NCBI GenBank assembly: GCA_022316685.1
Contig: JAKJHU010000039.1
Span: 1,736,001-1,800,000, forward strand
Reading direction: 5' to 3'
DNA length: 64,000 bases
From: Progne subis subis
Taxonomy: Eukaryota; Chordata; Aves; Passeriformes; Hirundinidae
The first letter of the stretch is position 1; each line of letters begins with the position of its first letter. The translations under genes were made by a program, and so were the position numbers. The notes under the pieces were generated by a model. The model saw nothing but the letters and a program-made list of their open reading frames with translations, was not told the DNA's origin and ran no database searches. This document shows positions 1 through 13,500 of the stretch, one piece after another.

Positions 1-2580
1 AGTTTGGAGAAGCAGTAAGATTCAGTCACAAGTGTGGAAGGAGACTGTCCTAATTTAAAATAAAATCTTATTCTAGAATATCTCTTCTCTTTGTCTCCTG
101 AACGGTCTTTTACAATGTGATGCTGCAGGTGCAGTATCCTGTTTTCTGAGTCTAATTCTACTGCTATAAGCCTACCATGACTATGTCCTCCCTCTAAAAG
201 GGAGGGGGAGGACTTTCTGTACCACCTTGAAGTTATTACCTGGTTAATATCTAGTTCACTAACATATTCTGCTGTGCCCTCTTTGGTTCAGGTTTAACCT
301 TTTAGTTTTGTCCTTCCTTCCAGTTGACTTTGTCTTACTTTCTCCATGCTGTACATTTTTTTATGTCTGCAGCAAGCCCTGATGTCCAGGAGGAAATGAA
401 TGTAGTAGTTGTCAGCATGCTTGTTGACAAGAAACACAAAACGTTTTATGTATTTTGGCCATGCTGATTTACTGGAAACATTAAGTTCTTGGAAGGGTTA
501 TTGGAAAAAATTAGTTCCATGGCTCTCCAAAATAACTTTTATACCTTGATTTGAAAGCATTCTGGTAGCTTTTTTCCTTCTTTCCTGTTCCATTAAGACA
601 TGGGTCTCCCTGCTGCAGCTGTTCTGTTTTTAATGTGTTGCTCTGTTTCCAGGCAGACATATCACTCTTTGGGTGGAGTTCACTGTTCTCTGGTTGGTTT
701 TCCACTTGCCTTCTCTTTAGGAGGTGAATTTGTCAATGTACTACTTTGGTCTCTCAGTTCACTATAGCAGCAGAATGTCTGATCAAAGATGCAACAGCAG
801 TACAAAACAGGAAAACCAAGACTCCTCTCTGAATAAGAGCTTTTTTCCTTTATTCTCTGCTTTTCTCCTTATCCCTGGAAATGGGATGTTACAGACTCCT
901 GTGTCCATGGAAGCAAGAAGATGAGTGTGTGCACTGCAATCTCAACTGCTCCTGTAAAAATGCCCAAGTGAGGCTGTCAAAAGAGTGTTACTGCAGGAGT
1001 CCTGCAGGCTTGCATGGTTAATTGCTCTGAACTCCACTTTGCTTTCAAATGAGTTTTGAATGATTTTTCCGTGAGTTTTGTAACTGCCCTTTGATTTGCT
1101 GCACATAAACACCAGACCTTTATTTGAGATATCTTTCTTTTTAGTATTTCAAAGATTTCAAACTAGTGCATCTAGTCCTCACTGGTGGTGAGCATGGTGG
1201 CTGCCTTTCCCGCTACAGCAGAGTCTATGAAATGTCAATTTCAGTGATTGGTTGTCACTTGCAGAAGCCCAGGAGCATCTGCCTAAAACTAATTTTAACT
1301 GGTGGCAGTTTTTTGTGGAAAGTATTTTACAAAGTGGATGATCCACAGTGTATATCTGAGTTTAATGAAAAATCTGAAGCCAAAGATTTCAGTTAAACCT
1401 ATTTTCCTAAACAACTATTGTGGTTATAATTAATTTTTTCATCTCTTGTGAAATTGCCAGATTTATAAGTAACTATTCAATGAAAAATGGCTCTTGACAT
1501 TCTCCATCAGTTTAAGTTGTCCACTGGCTCTTTTGTGAGGCTTGATCCTATCTGGTAATTCTATGCTCCAGTGAGAACATACCTTACTGAAAACTTATGG
1601 TGGCCTCCAGGCCTTTTCCAAGTCTGGGTCTGTACACCATGAAATTGCAGGTGTGGATTAAGGTACAGGCAGAGCAGATTGCCTGGAGCAATGTCCTGAC
1701 AGGCGCTCTGTCAGCAGGTCACAGTAGGCACAGGAGAAGTGGAGGAAGCCATGCCTCTGCTTCTTCAGGAGATGCCTTAGGACCCAGCGCTGTCAACAGC
1801 AAGTTGATGGGGGAACAGGATGGGAAGCTGGGAAAAGTCAAGTTATCATAGTCATATAGGAAGCAGGTAGAGGGGAAAAGCTCAGAAGGCATGCAGCTTT
1901 CCCTTTCTCTGCCTATTTTATCTCAATTTCAGCATCATCTCTGCCTTGGCTGGGTAATCAGCCCATAGGTACTTCCAGCTGAGGAGCCATGATTTACTCG
2001 TTGTCAGAAAGATTCCCAGTGGTATATTGGGAGTATGTTGAGTCCCCATTGTAGGAAAAGTTGAAAAGAACGCTTGGAAGTGGGTTGGTCTCCCACTGGA
2101 GATTGTAATAGGTGGGATTTGGTTCTCCATTCCCCATGTGGGGTTTTTTTGTTTGTTTGTTTTTGTTTGGGTGTGGTTTTTGTTTGTTGGTTGGGGTGGG
2201 TTTTTTTTTGGTTTTTTTTTTTTTTTTGGTTTTTTTTGTGTTTTGTTGTTGTTGTTGTTGTTGTTGTTGGTTGGTTTGTTTGTTTGGGGTTTTTTTGGGT
2301 TTTTTTTTTTGGTGGAGTACTTTGGGGAAGAACTTAAAAGCTACTGAAAATTAATCTGCTGACTAGATACATGGAAGAGATGGGAGTGAAGGAAGACTTT
2401 CTGAACATGTCAGAATCAACCCAAAAACCTGGTGAGAGGATGTTGGGTCAATAGCAAATTCTGAGAAATAATAAAAGTGTCAGTCTTTCTGCTCACCTCT
2501 GACATTGCAGGTCTTTCCCTCTCAGATGTAGGCAGGCTCTCCTCCACACAGAGGAGGCAGAGGGTGGAGCTCGGCGCCTG
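1..2580. other. Upstream flank, no gene recognised
   Basis: No open frame here has a recognisable domain or spliced continuation. The stretch ends in a T/G-rich tract and then the PLA2G4B promoter. In mammals JMJD7 lies directly upstream of PLA2G4B; I see no JmjC-like coding exon here, so it is either further left or absent. Confidence 0.5.
2143..2322. repeat. T/G-rich low-complexity tract with (GTT)n core
   Basis: About 180 bp made almost only of T and G on the + strand, with GTTT runs, T runs up to about 14 and a (GTT) run near 2253-2270. It lies about 260 bp upstream of the PLA2G4B TATA box. The absence of stops in it creates spurious Phe/Val/Gly-rich open frames. Confidence 0.9.
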
Positions 2581-2586
2581 TATAAA
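2581..2586 (+). promoter_or_regulatory. PLA2G4B: TATA box of PLA2G4B
   Basis: TATAAA follows a GC-rich patch (ggagctcggcgcctg) and lies 126 bp upstream of the ATG at 2707. That places the start of transcription near 2610 and gives a 5' UTR of about 95 bases. The spacing fits a core promoter, but no cap-site data are available. Confidence 0.55.
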
Positions 2587-2688
2587 TTATATGTGTCCTT
2601 CAGGTTATTTCAGCAGCAGCAGCACAACAAGCTGCCAGCGTGTTTGTCAGCTGACAGATCTGTTAACCAAATTGGGGTTTCGGTCGCT

Positions 2689-2699
2689 GCCGCCATCTT
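2689..2699 (+). promoter_or_regulatory. YY1-like GCCGCCATCTT element in 5' UTR
   Basis: GCCGCCATCTT is the reverse complement of the AAGATGGCGGC core bound by YY1, an element often found just downstream of vertebrate transcription starts. It sits 8 bp before the ATG, inside the predicted first exon, which supports this being the promoter region. Confidence 0.45.
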
Positions 2700-2706
2700 T
2701 CGTGCC

Positions 2707-2727
2707 ATGGGGAGCCCACCAGCCAAG
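2707..2727 (+). CDS. PLA2G4B: PLA2G4B coding exon 1 (short leader MGSPPAK)
   Basis: ATG in a strong Kozak context (gccATGG), seven codons, then AAG|gtaaga, a good donor in phase 0. The next exon at 8734 also starts in phase 0, so the join is in frame. If this exon is skipped or untranslated, the ATG that opens exon 2 would serve. Human PLA2G4B has a leader of similar length before the C2 domain. Confidence 0.55.
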
Positions 2728-5700
2728 GTAAGAGGGTGGCAGCCCCGCGCTTCGCCGTGGCCTGGCGCCTTGCTCTTGGCCTCTGCTCCTGAGCGAGCGA
2801 GCTCCTCTGTGCATCTGCTGGGATGCAGAGGCTGCTGTGGTGTGGCGGGGGCATCCTGAACTTAGCAGACTCACTGCTCTCCCCTTTTACCTCACTGTAA
2901 CAAATATGTAAGCGAGGTTCAGTGAGGACACAGAGAAAATGGGGCCCTTTGCTTTTGTTGTGTGGTGTATGTGCTGGAGTGAAGTCCGTGAAGGAATAGC
3001 AAGCAGGTCTTGAAGGCTTTACCTCCTGTAAAATGAAAGTGCTTTAGCCCTCCTGTGTTCTTTTCTCTGGATAGCACATGTTCATTGCTTGCCCCAGCTG
3101 AAATAAACCAACAGTTTTATCTAGCAACGAAGCATAATCTATATTACTTTAGCTGCAGGGAAGACATCTAATGAGTTGTTTGGCTCGTTAGATCTAGCTA
3201 TTTTTAAGGTAATGTTTACAGCGTTTGCAATTCTACTTGGAAGTATTTCATGTCTGGACTTGAGTTTTCTAATAGTAAGTTCCATTCAGAGATTTTAACT
3301 GGTGGGTTTCAGTATAAATCAACCGAACTATTACCTGAAATTTTTTTTCTCATGTATATCTTAGAAAAATAATGGACATGGTATCTGAATGCAAGGCATG
3401 AATTATTTACAAATAATCATTTTTTATGTATCAAACCCTTCATCAAATTTTGCAACAATAAATATAGGCATTTATGAACTTAAAATATAGTGAGAAACAA
3501 TGTTACATGCTACAGTCTGTAGATATCTTTAGTTGTGCCATGGTAATATTTTCAGGCAAAGTTAAAGATTAGAAAAGTATCAGTAGCTTGAAGGAATGAC
3601 TCAAAGAATTGATTAAAATTATTCAGATATTCAGGCAAAGAAAATAAATTGTATACGTCATGTACTTTCTGGATAAAATTTGTATCTGGTCCATCAACTG
3701 GTTAGATCCAGATGTATCGCTTTATTGTAGATATGAATATTATCTATCAGTTTTAAAGATCGATGTTGTATCTAATAAAACAGTTCTGAAGCTGATAGGT
3801 GAGTAGATAGCTCAGGTATAATTTTACCTAGAAAGTTTCAGTGACAAAGTTTCATCATAGTGCTACAACTGCTGTTCCGTGAGTACAGACAGACTCCTGG
3901 TTAATAGGCACCACTGCCAAAAGGTTTGAGTGCAAGCGTAGTTTAAGGTCAGAAAGCTTCTGTTCCCAAGGAAAGAGATCAATTCAGTGCTGCAGGTAGC
4001 TCTGCTGTTGCGTCAGGCAAGTGCATGTTTCAGTATGTATAAGTTGGTAAATAGATATGGAAATAAGAACAGAGTGGTTTGTGCTTTTTTTTTTTTTCTT
4101 TTACATTAAAAACCCGACATGTTTAGAAATGTGTGGATACTTCAATCTAGGAAGACCTCCTCATCTCCCAGTTAGTTTTTTTCACTTTAAGAAAGCTACC
4201 ATATTGACCCTGAAGTGATTGTCCATATTAATTTACAACTTCTCTTATTTGTAACAAGGTCTTTTCTCCTGCTCTGACAAGAATAAGCCCTCTTTAGAAG
4301 TTTTATTTTGTGGACTATGGAATAATTTTCATCTGGTAAAATGCTCAGAAATTTTGTCAATGCAAAGCCCTGAGGGACCCACTCATACGTGTAAAGAGGT
4401 GACTGATATATATGAACAGGAGATGCATCCCAAATCCACAATGATTCTTGAAGTAATCCATCAGTGATTACATGAAATTACAGTATGTGTTTGTAAGATG
4501 AATTAGATTTCCTCACTAACTGTTCTATTTCTAATCCAAGGATAAAATTTGGGACAATTGTGATTCCCAAGCAAAATGAAACTCTCATAGTTTTCTATAT
4601 TTCTTCAGTCAGTCTCTTTTTCCACTAGAACTTTTCATCCCTTTAACTTTAATGAAAGTAGGCAGCTGGTTGGAAAAATAAATTTCTAGCAGTGTTCTCA
4701 TTGATGGAAGGGCTAATACCCCATACTAGATATTAGAGGTTCTGTGTGGAAGAGTGCTTTTGAACCAGGCTGGTAATGAAACTTTCTTATAATTTATACA
4801 TTTATAGATTTAATCTCAATTTGTTAAATTGCCAAGCTGTAGTTGGACCAAACCCTCAGTATCTAACATAAAATAATGGTAAGAATATGCCAAATAATTA
4901 CATTTGATGTGAGATCTTGTAGGCAAGATATTGTACACCTTATTCTAGTGCACCACTGGAGAAAGAAGTAATCCATGAAAGAAAGTAATTATTAATGTCT
5001 GAAAATATGTGTAAAGCTGAGTGACAAATCCTACAGCTATGTTGAAAATGTTGGAAGACAGCAAAATCCTCATCTAAGGCTTAATATAATTGGCATTATC
5101 CCACGGTGATAACTCTGCTCAGAGAGCTGCTTAAGCTTGGAGCAGGGAGAGTGAAACACTGACATTTCAATCAGCCTTCCAACATGTGCAACATTGTACA
5201 ACAACAGGACTTATTTAAAAAAAAAAAAAGGAAAAAAAAAGAAAAACAGGACAGGTAGTTATAGGATGAGGTTTCCAGACTGCAGAAAATTCCCTAGAAT
5301 GCTGACTTTCTAATGAAGGTAGCCATGAGATGATCTTCTAGTAGAACCAAGGAGGGGCAATAAGGACTGAGATCAAACATAGGAACTCTTGGTAGATTTT
5401 GCTTCTTTTACTGCCATCCACAGACTGGTAGGTGCCTCAATACTTATGAGCTTTGAGAAGATTTCATATACTCGTAGTTGTCTTTTTGGAATGAAACTTA
5501 AAGTGACTAACTGCCTGTCAACAAGAGACTTATGTGTCCTTCCAAAGCTGATCAACATTCCTATCGAAGGAAGTAATTGACTGTGTATTATTACAATCAA
5601 TGAGATGGTGACAACAGATGTGAATTTTCAGTCTGTTAAGGTTTGATACAGCTGTGGCAATTCTGACGTACTAGTTTTATCTCCTGATTACTGACTCTTC

Positions 5701-8700
5701 TGTATTTTAAGCAGAAATGACTCTCTCAAAGCTTGGTTTGAGAGTACAGAAATATAGTTTAATGCTAAATAGAGTCAAATGAAAAGAAGTTGGTGGGATT
5801 TTTTTGGGTTTTTTTTTTTGTCTTTTTTTTCCCCCCCAGTTTTAGCCTTCCCTTTGATACTCTGGAGATGCTACTATTTATTGGCCTGAAATGTTATTGC
5901 TTAGGATGTAGTAATACACAGGTAGCTGAATCCTGCACTCTGTTGTTTGCCTTGGTGTCACACTAGTAATTTTCCAGCAAAAATAGGATGATGTAGTTCT
6001 GGGAAAACTGCCTTTGTCTCTGGATGTTAACAGAGGGGTTTTGTTACTCTCTGCATGCCTCTACAAGAAACCATGTTTCTCCCAAGGAGGTGAACTAAAA
6101 CCAGCAAGACCAATACAGCTGCAAGTCTGTCGAGGGCTGTCTGGATAAGGTGTCTGAGTTCATTAAGTTACATTAATTTTGAAGTTACATGTTGCTTTTC
6201 ATGTTATAAAAATAACAAATGGCACCTCTAACTGTAATTATTTTTTGTAGAAGGGTATGCTGGACTACCAGCACTTTCAGGCAAAGATGTTGTTTTAGAC
6301 CATCCAAATCAGACCCTAGGAGCCTACTCTGGACTGTTGTTGAAGAAAATTAGTTTTGCCTTTATGTGATGAAAAAAGGAATTAGCCCACTCACTTCTGA
6401 ATGGTTATCACAGGTTGGAGTAACAGCAGTCTTGGGAGAGGGATGGTTTCTGGCCTCCTTGTGGTACTTACAGAGAGTTTATTATGGCCACGCTTTCCCA
6501 TCTGAATCTGGTTGCTTTTTATCCTGCAACAACACCAGGACTAAGCTGCACCAAAACAGGATGAGTGAAAAGTCATCTTTGATGAGGTTTCCATCGTTTG
6601 GCAAATGTTGACATGTTTAAGGAAAGTGATTGCTGTTGGAAGGGGAAGGGAGGAGGAGTGAGGCTCTCTGGCTGTAGTGGCAGAGAATGAAAACATGACA
6701 TCTGTCACATCTGAGAGTGCTCTGAAGATGACCTGCCGATGCATCATTTTTATAAGCAGTTAGGAAACTTTCATCACAAAAAGTTTCAAATCAGATTTTA
6801 TGCCAACATCTGTTTCTTCTGTGAGGGCAGATTCTGTGAATTGTTTGGGCTTCTGTTGGGCAAGGGAGAAGTTGGTTACAAAATGACAAAGAATTAACAT
6901 ATTAATTAAAACTAGTCACCTCTGTAATTGTCTACATAATCCAATAATTCACGTAAATGAAAACCACTAGGAATGCTTTGTGAGTGTTCCAGCTGGTAAT
7001 TCTGTGTTAAGTAACTATATGCACAGGAAAATTAAGGCCAAATTCTTTCAGCGGGAATAATAATGGAAGTGTCCCAATTGGAACTTGTAATGTCCACAAT
7101 GCATTCAACTAAGAAAGTTTTAAATATGTTAGTGTTATATTTGGAGGAAGACATGCTAGAAAGAATTCTTGTCACAGAAGAACAAATTTGCTTTGTATTT
7201 TTATACAAGCCAAGAGAGAGACTGATGTGATTTTATAGATTTAGAAAGGGCTTCTCTGATCAGGGCAACTCTTAAATATTAATCTGAATTTAAAAAGTAT
7301 GTAACTTATAAGTGACATAATAGAATTTAATATTAAGCCTATATTTGAACAAGGTAATTCACAGTTCAGATGATGTCCATCTTATGTAACGTAATTAACC
7401 TTTAAGCATGCCTGAATGAAACAGAATGCGGGCTATTCTCATCTCTAATAAACATGTCCAATAGTTTCCACCTCATCTTAAAAGAATTTCAGATTAACTG
7501 TAGTGAGTGACTCTTTCTGTAGAGAGATTCCTCCTTCCTCTGATACAAACTGTAGTTTGTATCTACAGAGTTAATCATTTCCCTGTCAGGAAAATTAGTC
7601 ATGGTGCTAACTTTCAAAATAAAATTGTCAAATTATTTAGTGACAGTGTAATGAGATCCACTGTTTATGCAAATAGAGATAATATTTCAGTTGGTAGTTT
7701 AAGCTTTAAGTTTTAATTTATTACTGGTAGTGGGACTGTAATAACTGCATGTTATTATTACTTAATATTGCTGACGAGCCATGCTAGTATGGCATGCAAA
7801 AAAAACAACCAACCAAACAAAAAGCAGTAACAGAAAATTAAAAGGAAATTTAAATGTATCAATTAAGGATTTTCCCTGCTTCTATTATTAAGAATTTTAC
7901 ACTTATATATGTGTTCATTCATGCTTATTAGAACATCTTTTGAAAATGGCAAGTATTTTCTGAATAGCTTAGCGTGGAAAGCTTAACTGTTAAGAGATCG
8001 GAACAAGTAACTTGAAATATTATTAAAATGATATCTTGCCTGTGGTAGAAATAAATCTCAAGTCTGGAAGGGAAATGCTTCTATTTCCATTAGGTATTTT
8101 CAGGATACATGATGATATGGAATTCTGTGATATCATACCTGCAAAGCAGGGCAGTTTTTATTTTGTCAGAAGGGTCTTTGCTGGGCCTATGGTCTGTTCC
8201 CTCAAAGTCAGCAGGGCCCTTTGGTGAGCTTGTCCTACCTGGAAGCATTACATAAATTTAGTCTTATTTCAGATGCAAAGTCAAAAGTTCATAGTGTATT
8301 TTGGTAAGTACCACATCCTGGCCTAGGTAGGTCAGCTGTGCTGGCCTGGGCAGGCAGCTGCAATTCCTAATATCCTCTTCCAAAGGTCCCCGTTCTGACC
8401 TACGGGTGGCACAGGACCCTTGGGGTGTGTTGGCAGTACAACCATCACTGTGGCCATACATGCATCATGTTGCCTGAAAACATGTGCCTCTGGGGTGAAT
8501 AAGAAAGTTTCCATACCATTGTCTGAGCCCGTGTTTTCTCTCTCTGTCTTCATTTACTCAAGCTCCTTAGCGAACAGCCCAGCGTGCCGTTGTGTTTTCA
8601 TCTCAGCGTGGTGTACTTCCACCTGAGGGTGGTCACCTCACTTCAAACAGACGTGGGCTCCTAGTGCTGTTCAAAATACATCTTGTTTCTGTATTCTGAG

Positions 8701-10515
8701 CTGATCAAATTATTGCACTTGTTTTCTCTGCAGATGAAGTTTTGCCCCATCCACATGCTTTCTGTAAGAATCATACAAGCTAAGAACATCAAGTCAAGAG
8801 ACCTGTGTGAGTTGTGGTTTGATTGTGTTTTTAGTCACCTCCAGAGTTTATGCAGTGAGCAATATTCTTAAGTTCTGAAGGTATGCAAGCAACATATGTA
8901 AAACACAGCAGCAGAAATACTAATGCCAGGGCTATAATTAGATCAAATGTCTCAGGTATCATTAGATTGGAATACATCTCTAGTGGCATTTCAGGAAACT
9001 GGTAAAAACCAAGATACCCACATTAATTTTCTGGGCCAAGAATGGAAGGTAGACGTCATTAAGACATTGCAATCTATGAATCTACGTGGGCAGGAATTTT
9101 GCCACATAGGCTGTGAATTTAGGGACCTAAGTGTCAATTATACATAATAATCAAAGGTAAATTAGAGAATTTCAAGCCTTCTAAAATACCTTATCTTTCA
9201 GGGCATTTGCTGTTCTCAGATGATCAGTCACAATAAATTATATTGATAGTTTTGGTTAAGGAGGACCCCTGCAGATCCAGTTCTATGCCCATGCTGAACA
9301 TGCAGGCAAAATACACTTTTTTGTGTACTTTTGTGTTCAAGTGTCTTTAACTCATTATCTCCCCTTCACAGCCCCCTATGTCTCCTTCTCCAGGTGTGCT
9401 GTGGACCAGCCATTCAGCTGCCATTTTTGCAGAGGTCTCCATTGAGTTCCTCAGTTAGGACAGAGGCAGTGAGCTGCCTTTGTCAGTTTTGAAACTTCTG
9501 GCCTGTGTATTCCTGTAGTGAAAAATTACTCACTCAGCAAAAAAAAAGCATCACTTTGCAAAGATTTACTCAAGTTACAACTGAAACCATCTGTGCCTTG
9601 CCATGCAGGGCTGAGTCTGGGATGTGAGGGAGACCAGAGGGAGCAAATTCCCTGTTGGTTGAGTAACCGCCTGCCAAAAGGCTTCCTGTGCTCCAGTGGC
9701 AAATGTCACATAGCACCATCCAGAGCTGGACACTAGAAAGGTGTTAGTGTGACAAGGGCTGTATTTCTGAAGTTTCAATGATCTCTTCTATCTACTCTAT
9801 TGAAGGGACAGTTCCACTTTCGTGCCAAAACCTTGCGGGGCATTGTTATTCACTGCTTGATACCAGTCTGAAGTATTTAGGCATCTCGGGCTGCAGTAGA
9901 AATCTTCCATCAAGTCCTGACTCCAGCTCTGAAAGACATCACCTTGGAGATTTCCTTTCACACCGTTGTCAAGCTTCACAAAGTAAATGCGCTTCCCCAC
10001 CCTGCCTCTCCTCAAAGGATGGCTGCTCAAGGCACTGACCACACTAACCATAAGGAATAGATATAGGATGGAAGTGAAATGAAGATTTTCGACTTGCTTG
10101 TGCCCTCCAGTTCTTGGGCCCCTGCTGGCCTGAGCTGCAACAGATCATCTTGCCTAGTGCCTAACACCTCTAGACAGCCATTATGCCCCCTCCGCATGCT
10201 TGTGTGACTCAACTGAGCGAGCCAGACTCTGACCTTTGCTGTAATATGCACTCTCCTTTCCTGTAATCATCCTAACAGCCCTTCGTGGAACCAGCTCTAG
10301 TTTCAGTTTAACTTTTTAACATCATTGACTGGAATTGTAAGGACTATGCATGCCTGAGGAATGGTCAGTGGGCATAGTCCACTTTCCTCTTTCTCTTCAC
10401 ATGGCAAACATGGCTCTTAGTGTACTTTGTGTGTGCATGTGTACATTTGCAGTTTGTAGTTACTCAGGAAGTAGATGGTTTTCCTTGGTTGTTTCCAAAT
10501 GGTGATCTCTTTACT

Positions 10516-10570
<55 letters not shown>

Positions 10571-13500
10571 GTAATATTTATTAATCTCCAGGATTATGAC
10601 CTAGCCCTATTGTTCATCTATAACATTGGCATCAGCTTTTTAATTTTCCTCCGCTGCAGTGACTGCATCAGACTGCTATGTACGCTTGTGGCTGCCATCT
10701 GCTTCACCTGGAAAGCTTCAGACCAAAACCATCAAGAATTCAGACAACCCTGTCTGGAACGAGACTTTCTACTTTAGGATCCAGAGAGAAGTTGAGGTAT
10801 TAAAAAAATAGAATTCTCCCCAATTTGAATAGCTGGGAATTCTCAGTTGATGCCATGTTGATCATCTGTGTTAAATAACTTAAGAAAATGCTTGCTTAAC
10901 GAACTGGTTTGCACAGAACAGTAGACATAAGAAGTAGTGTTTTTCTCAGCTATTTACAGATATTGGTGATGTAAATGCCTGTATCTAAGCTAGTCCAGAC
11001 TCCCTTTGATGTCAGCCAAGTGAAATAAGCACTGTTGTAGCATACTTCCGCTATTTTAGCAAGGCTAACTTCAAAAGAGCTTTCCCTCCACTGATTCTAA
11101 GAGAAGAGTAGAAAAGTTGCTGTAGTACAGACAACAAATTTAATCCTTCCCTAAATTGTGGAATTTGGATAACTTTGGGAATGAAGAAACTGTGTTTTTT
11201 GGGTGGGTTGTCAGTGGGGTGCAGAGCACTGGCATCTTTCTCTTTCTTGAGTGAGTGGGTACCACTGTTACAGGTAGTTGTTTTCCATTTCACAAGTTTC
11301 CCAAGATTGGGTGTTATAATGTTCTACATTAGCAGACTCCCAAAGGAAAGGACATTCTTCTTTCTTATGGTTCTACTAGTGAAACAGTTGCAAAAATCTA
11401 TAATAATTTTCTGCCTAACAGAAGCTCAATATGTGTTCTTAATTATTTTTTCTACTACCAGAATATTTTAGAATTGGCAGTGTGTGATGAAGATCCATTC
11501 ACCAAAGATGACATGCAGTTCACAGTTCTTTTTAATGTTGCCAGAATCAGACCTGGGGAGAAAATCCGGGAGACATTTGCTTTGAAATCAGAGGTAAGGG
11601 CTGAAAACAGGGAGAGATCACCAAGACATTGTCCACATTGTCTTCCATTTTAAGTAGTGTTTGGATCTTCATTAACAGGTAGCCTTATATATCATTATCA
11701 ATACCTCGTCAGGTAGCCTTATATATCGTTATCAATACCTCATCAAAACAGATATAATTGTGCTGTATTTTGTGACTTCATGAATCTCTTTTTACAAATT
11801 CAGAAAATGAAGCAGTTTCTCATGCTCTCTGAAGGCAACATATTTTAACTGGAAGCATCTGTAAATAATAATTTTTATCTTTTAGAATCCAAATAAATAC
11901 TTCCTTACCTTTTGGCTTTATTCCACTTTTGCCATGCTGAGGGGAAATTTCCTCTTAAATGGCAACTTATTTATTAAAAACATGAAAACAATTCACTTAT
12001 CACTTGAATTAAATGATTCTTTCAGGCTTTTTTTCCCTGTTGGTGTTCATGCCGGGTTTCCTTCTAGTTGATTCAGGTTCCTCTAGCCCATAGTAAAGGA
12101 ACATCTGTCCTGTAAACATCTTTGGTATTTTATTAAGGAGGCCATGAAAGAGAATTGCACAGTTAACAAGGCTGGGATAGGTCTGTGACAACTCCTGAGG
12201 TGTTGCTACGCATTCATTACAGGAAGGAGACAGTCCATAAAAGCAGCTACGTCTCACATGCTGAAAGCTGTTAACATGGATTTTCCTTATGACCCTGCTG
12301 GCTGGTGCTGTGCACTTCTCACCCAGTGGGTGAATCACTGGGAAATACAATGATTCAATAACCACTTCAGTCACTTGCCTAATTCATCTCTTCTGGATTC
12401 AGTTTGAATGGGATTTAAGTGTTTTGTATGTAGAAATGTCTCTGGCCTTAGTGGCACTTGTTGATGGGCTTTGATGCCTTTCCCTCATGCACATTCTCAT
12501 GCAGAGAGCCATTATATTTCCTTTTCAGTCAAGCTCTCCGTCTCTGATTGTATCTTTGGAAATATGTATAATTCTACATATCACACAATGGGAGGTTATT
12601 AATCTTATGTGCCTTTCACAATTCTGTGGTTTCTCTTGCAATTTCAGCTTTACAAAGACAAACAACAAACTTTTATTTGTATCATTAGCAGAAGAGATGT
12701 CAGGCCTTGAAGTGCTTTTTAGGTGTGTCTGTGCTGCCAAATTCTTGCAGCCTTCAATAATCTAGATTTATTTTACCCTTTTCTTTTTAGACAGAGAGGT
12801 GCTCTAAGAAATGGGAAAGTTTGGAAGTGGAATTCTGGATGGAAAGAGTGTGAGTAAAATTCTAAAGCTAAAAGGTATAGCTCTGCCAGGGAGTAACAAT
12901 ACCTCAGAGTACGAGAAACTTCTTCCAGCTCTTTGTCCCAGCAGTGAACCTAAATTACAGTTTCAAACTCTTTCTTTCTTTTTTTTTTTTTTTTTTTTAC
13001 CTTAACTTTTTGAGCTAATTCCACCTTTCAGTATATTTCATACAAATCTTAAACTTCTGTTGAACATGTGTATCTCAATCCTGGAAATGTACTAACATTG
13101 TCACAATGTGATAACATTTACAAAAGATGCATGTGAAACTTAATGTGAGTGCTCTTCAAATTGTTGATGTTAATTGAGCAATGCCTAGAACATAGTGGAA
13201 TTTCTCAGAGACCATAAAACTTGTATTATTATAGCAGTGTATACATGCAATTACATGGACAGTAGTAGAAAAGTCACCCATTAAGCAATAGCTTAGTTAA
13301 ACTGGAAATACCTACAATCAACAAATAATGAAAATAAGACCATCCCACTCAAAGTGGTAATCAGCATTGCCTGGAGGAGAACAAGTCCCATAAGATAAAC
13401 TCTATCTGTCTTTTAAATCCTGTCACAGGTTTGGTTGAAGAGAACCCCCTAAACTACACAGTCTGGAATATTTGAGCTTAGCATTAGCTTAAAAAAAAAA

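Noticed and set aside
2074..2354. Phe/Val/Gly-rich + strand frames
   Set aside because: They come from the T/G-rich low-complexity tract and resemble no protein.
10475..10777. 100-codon + frame with a poly-Lys run
   Set aside because: The Lys run is the A48 tract; the rest is intron plus PLA2G4B exon 3 in a wrong frame.
12009..12374. 121-codon minus frame in PLA2G4B intron 4
   Set aside because: No domain, no neighbouring exons on that strand and ordinary intronic composition.
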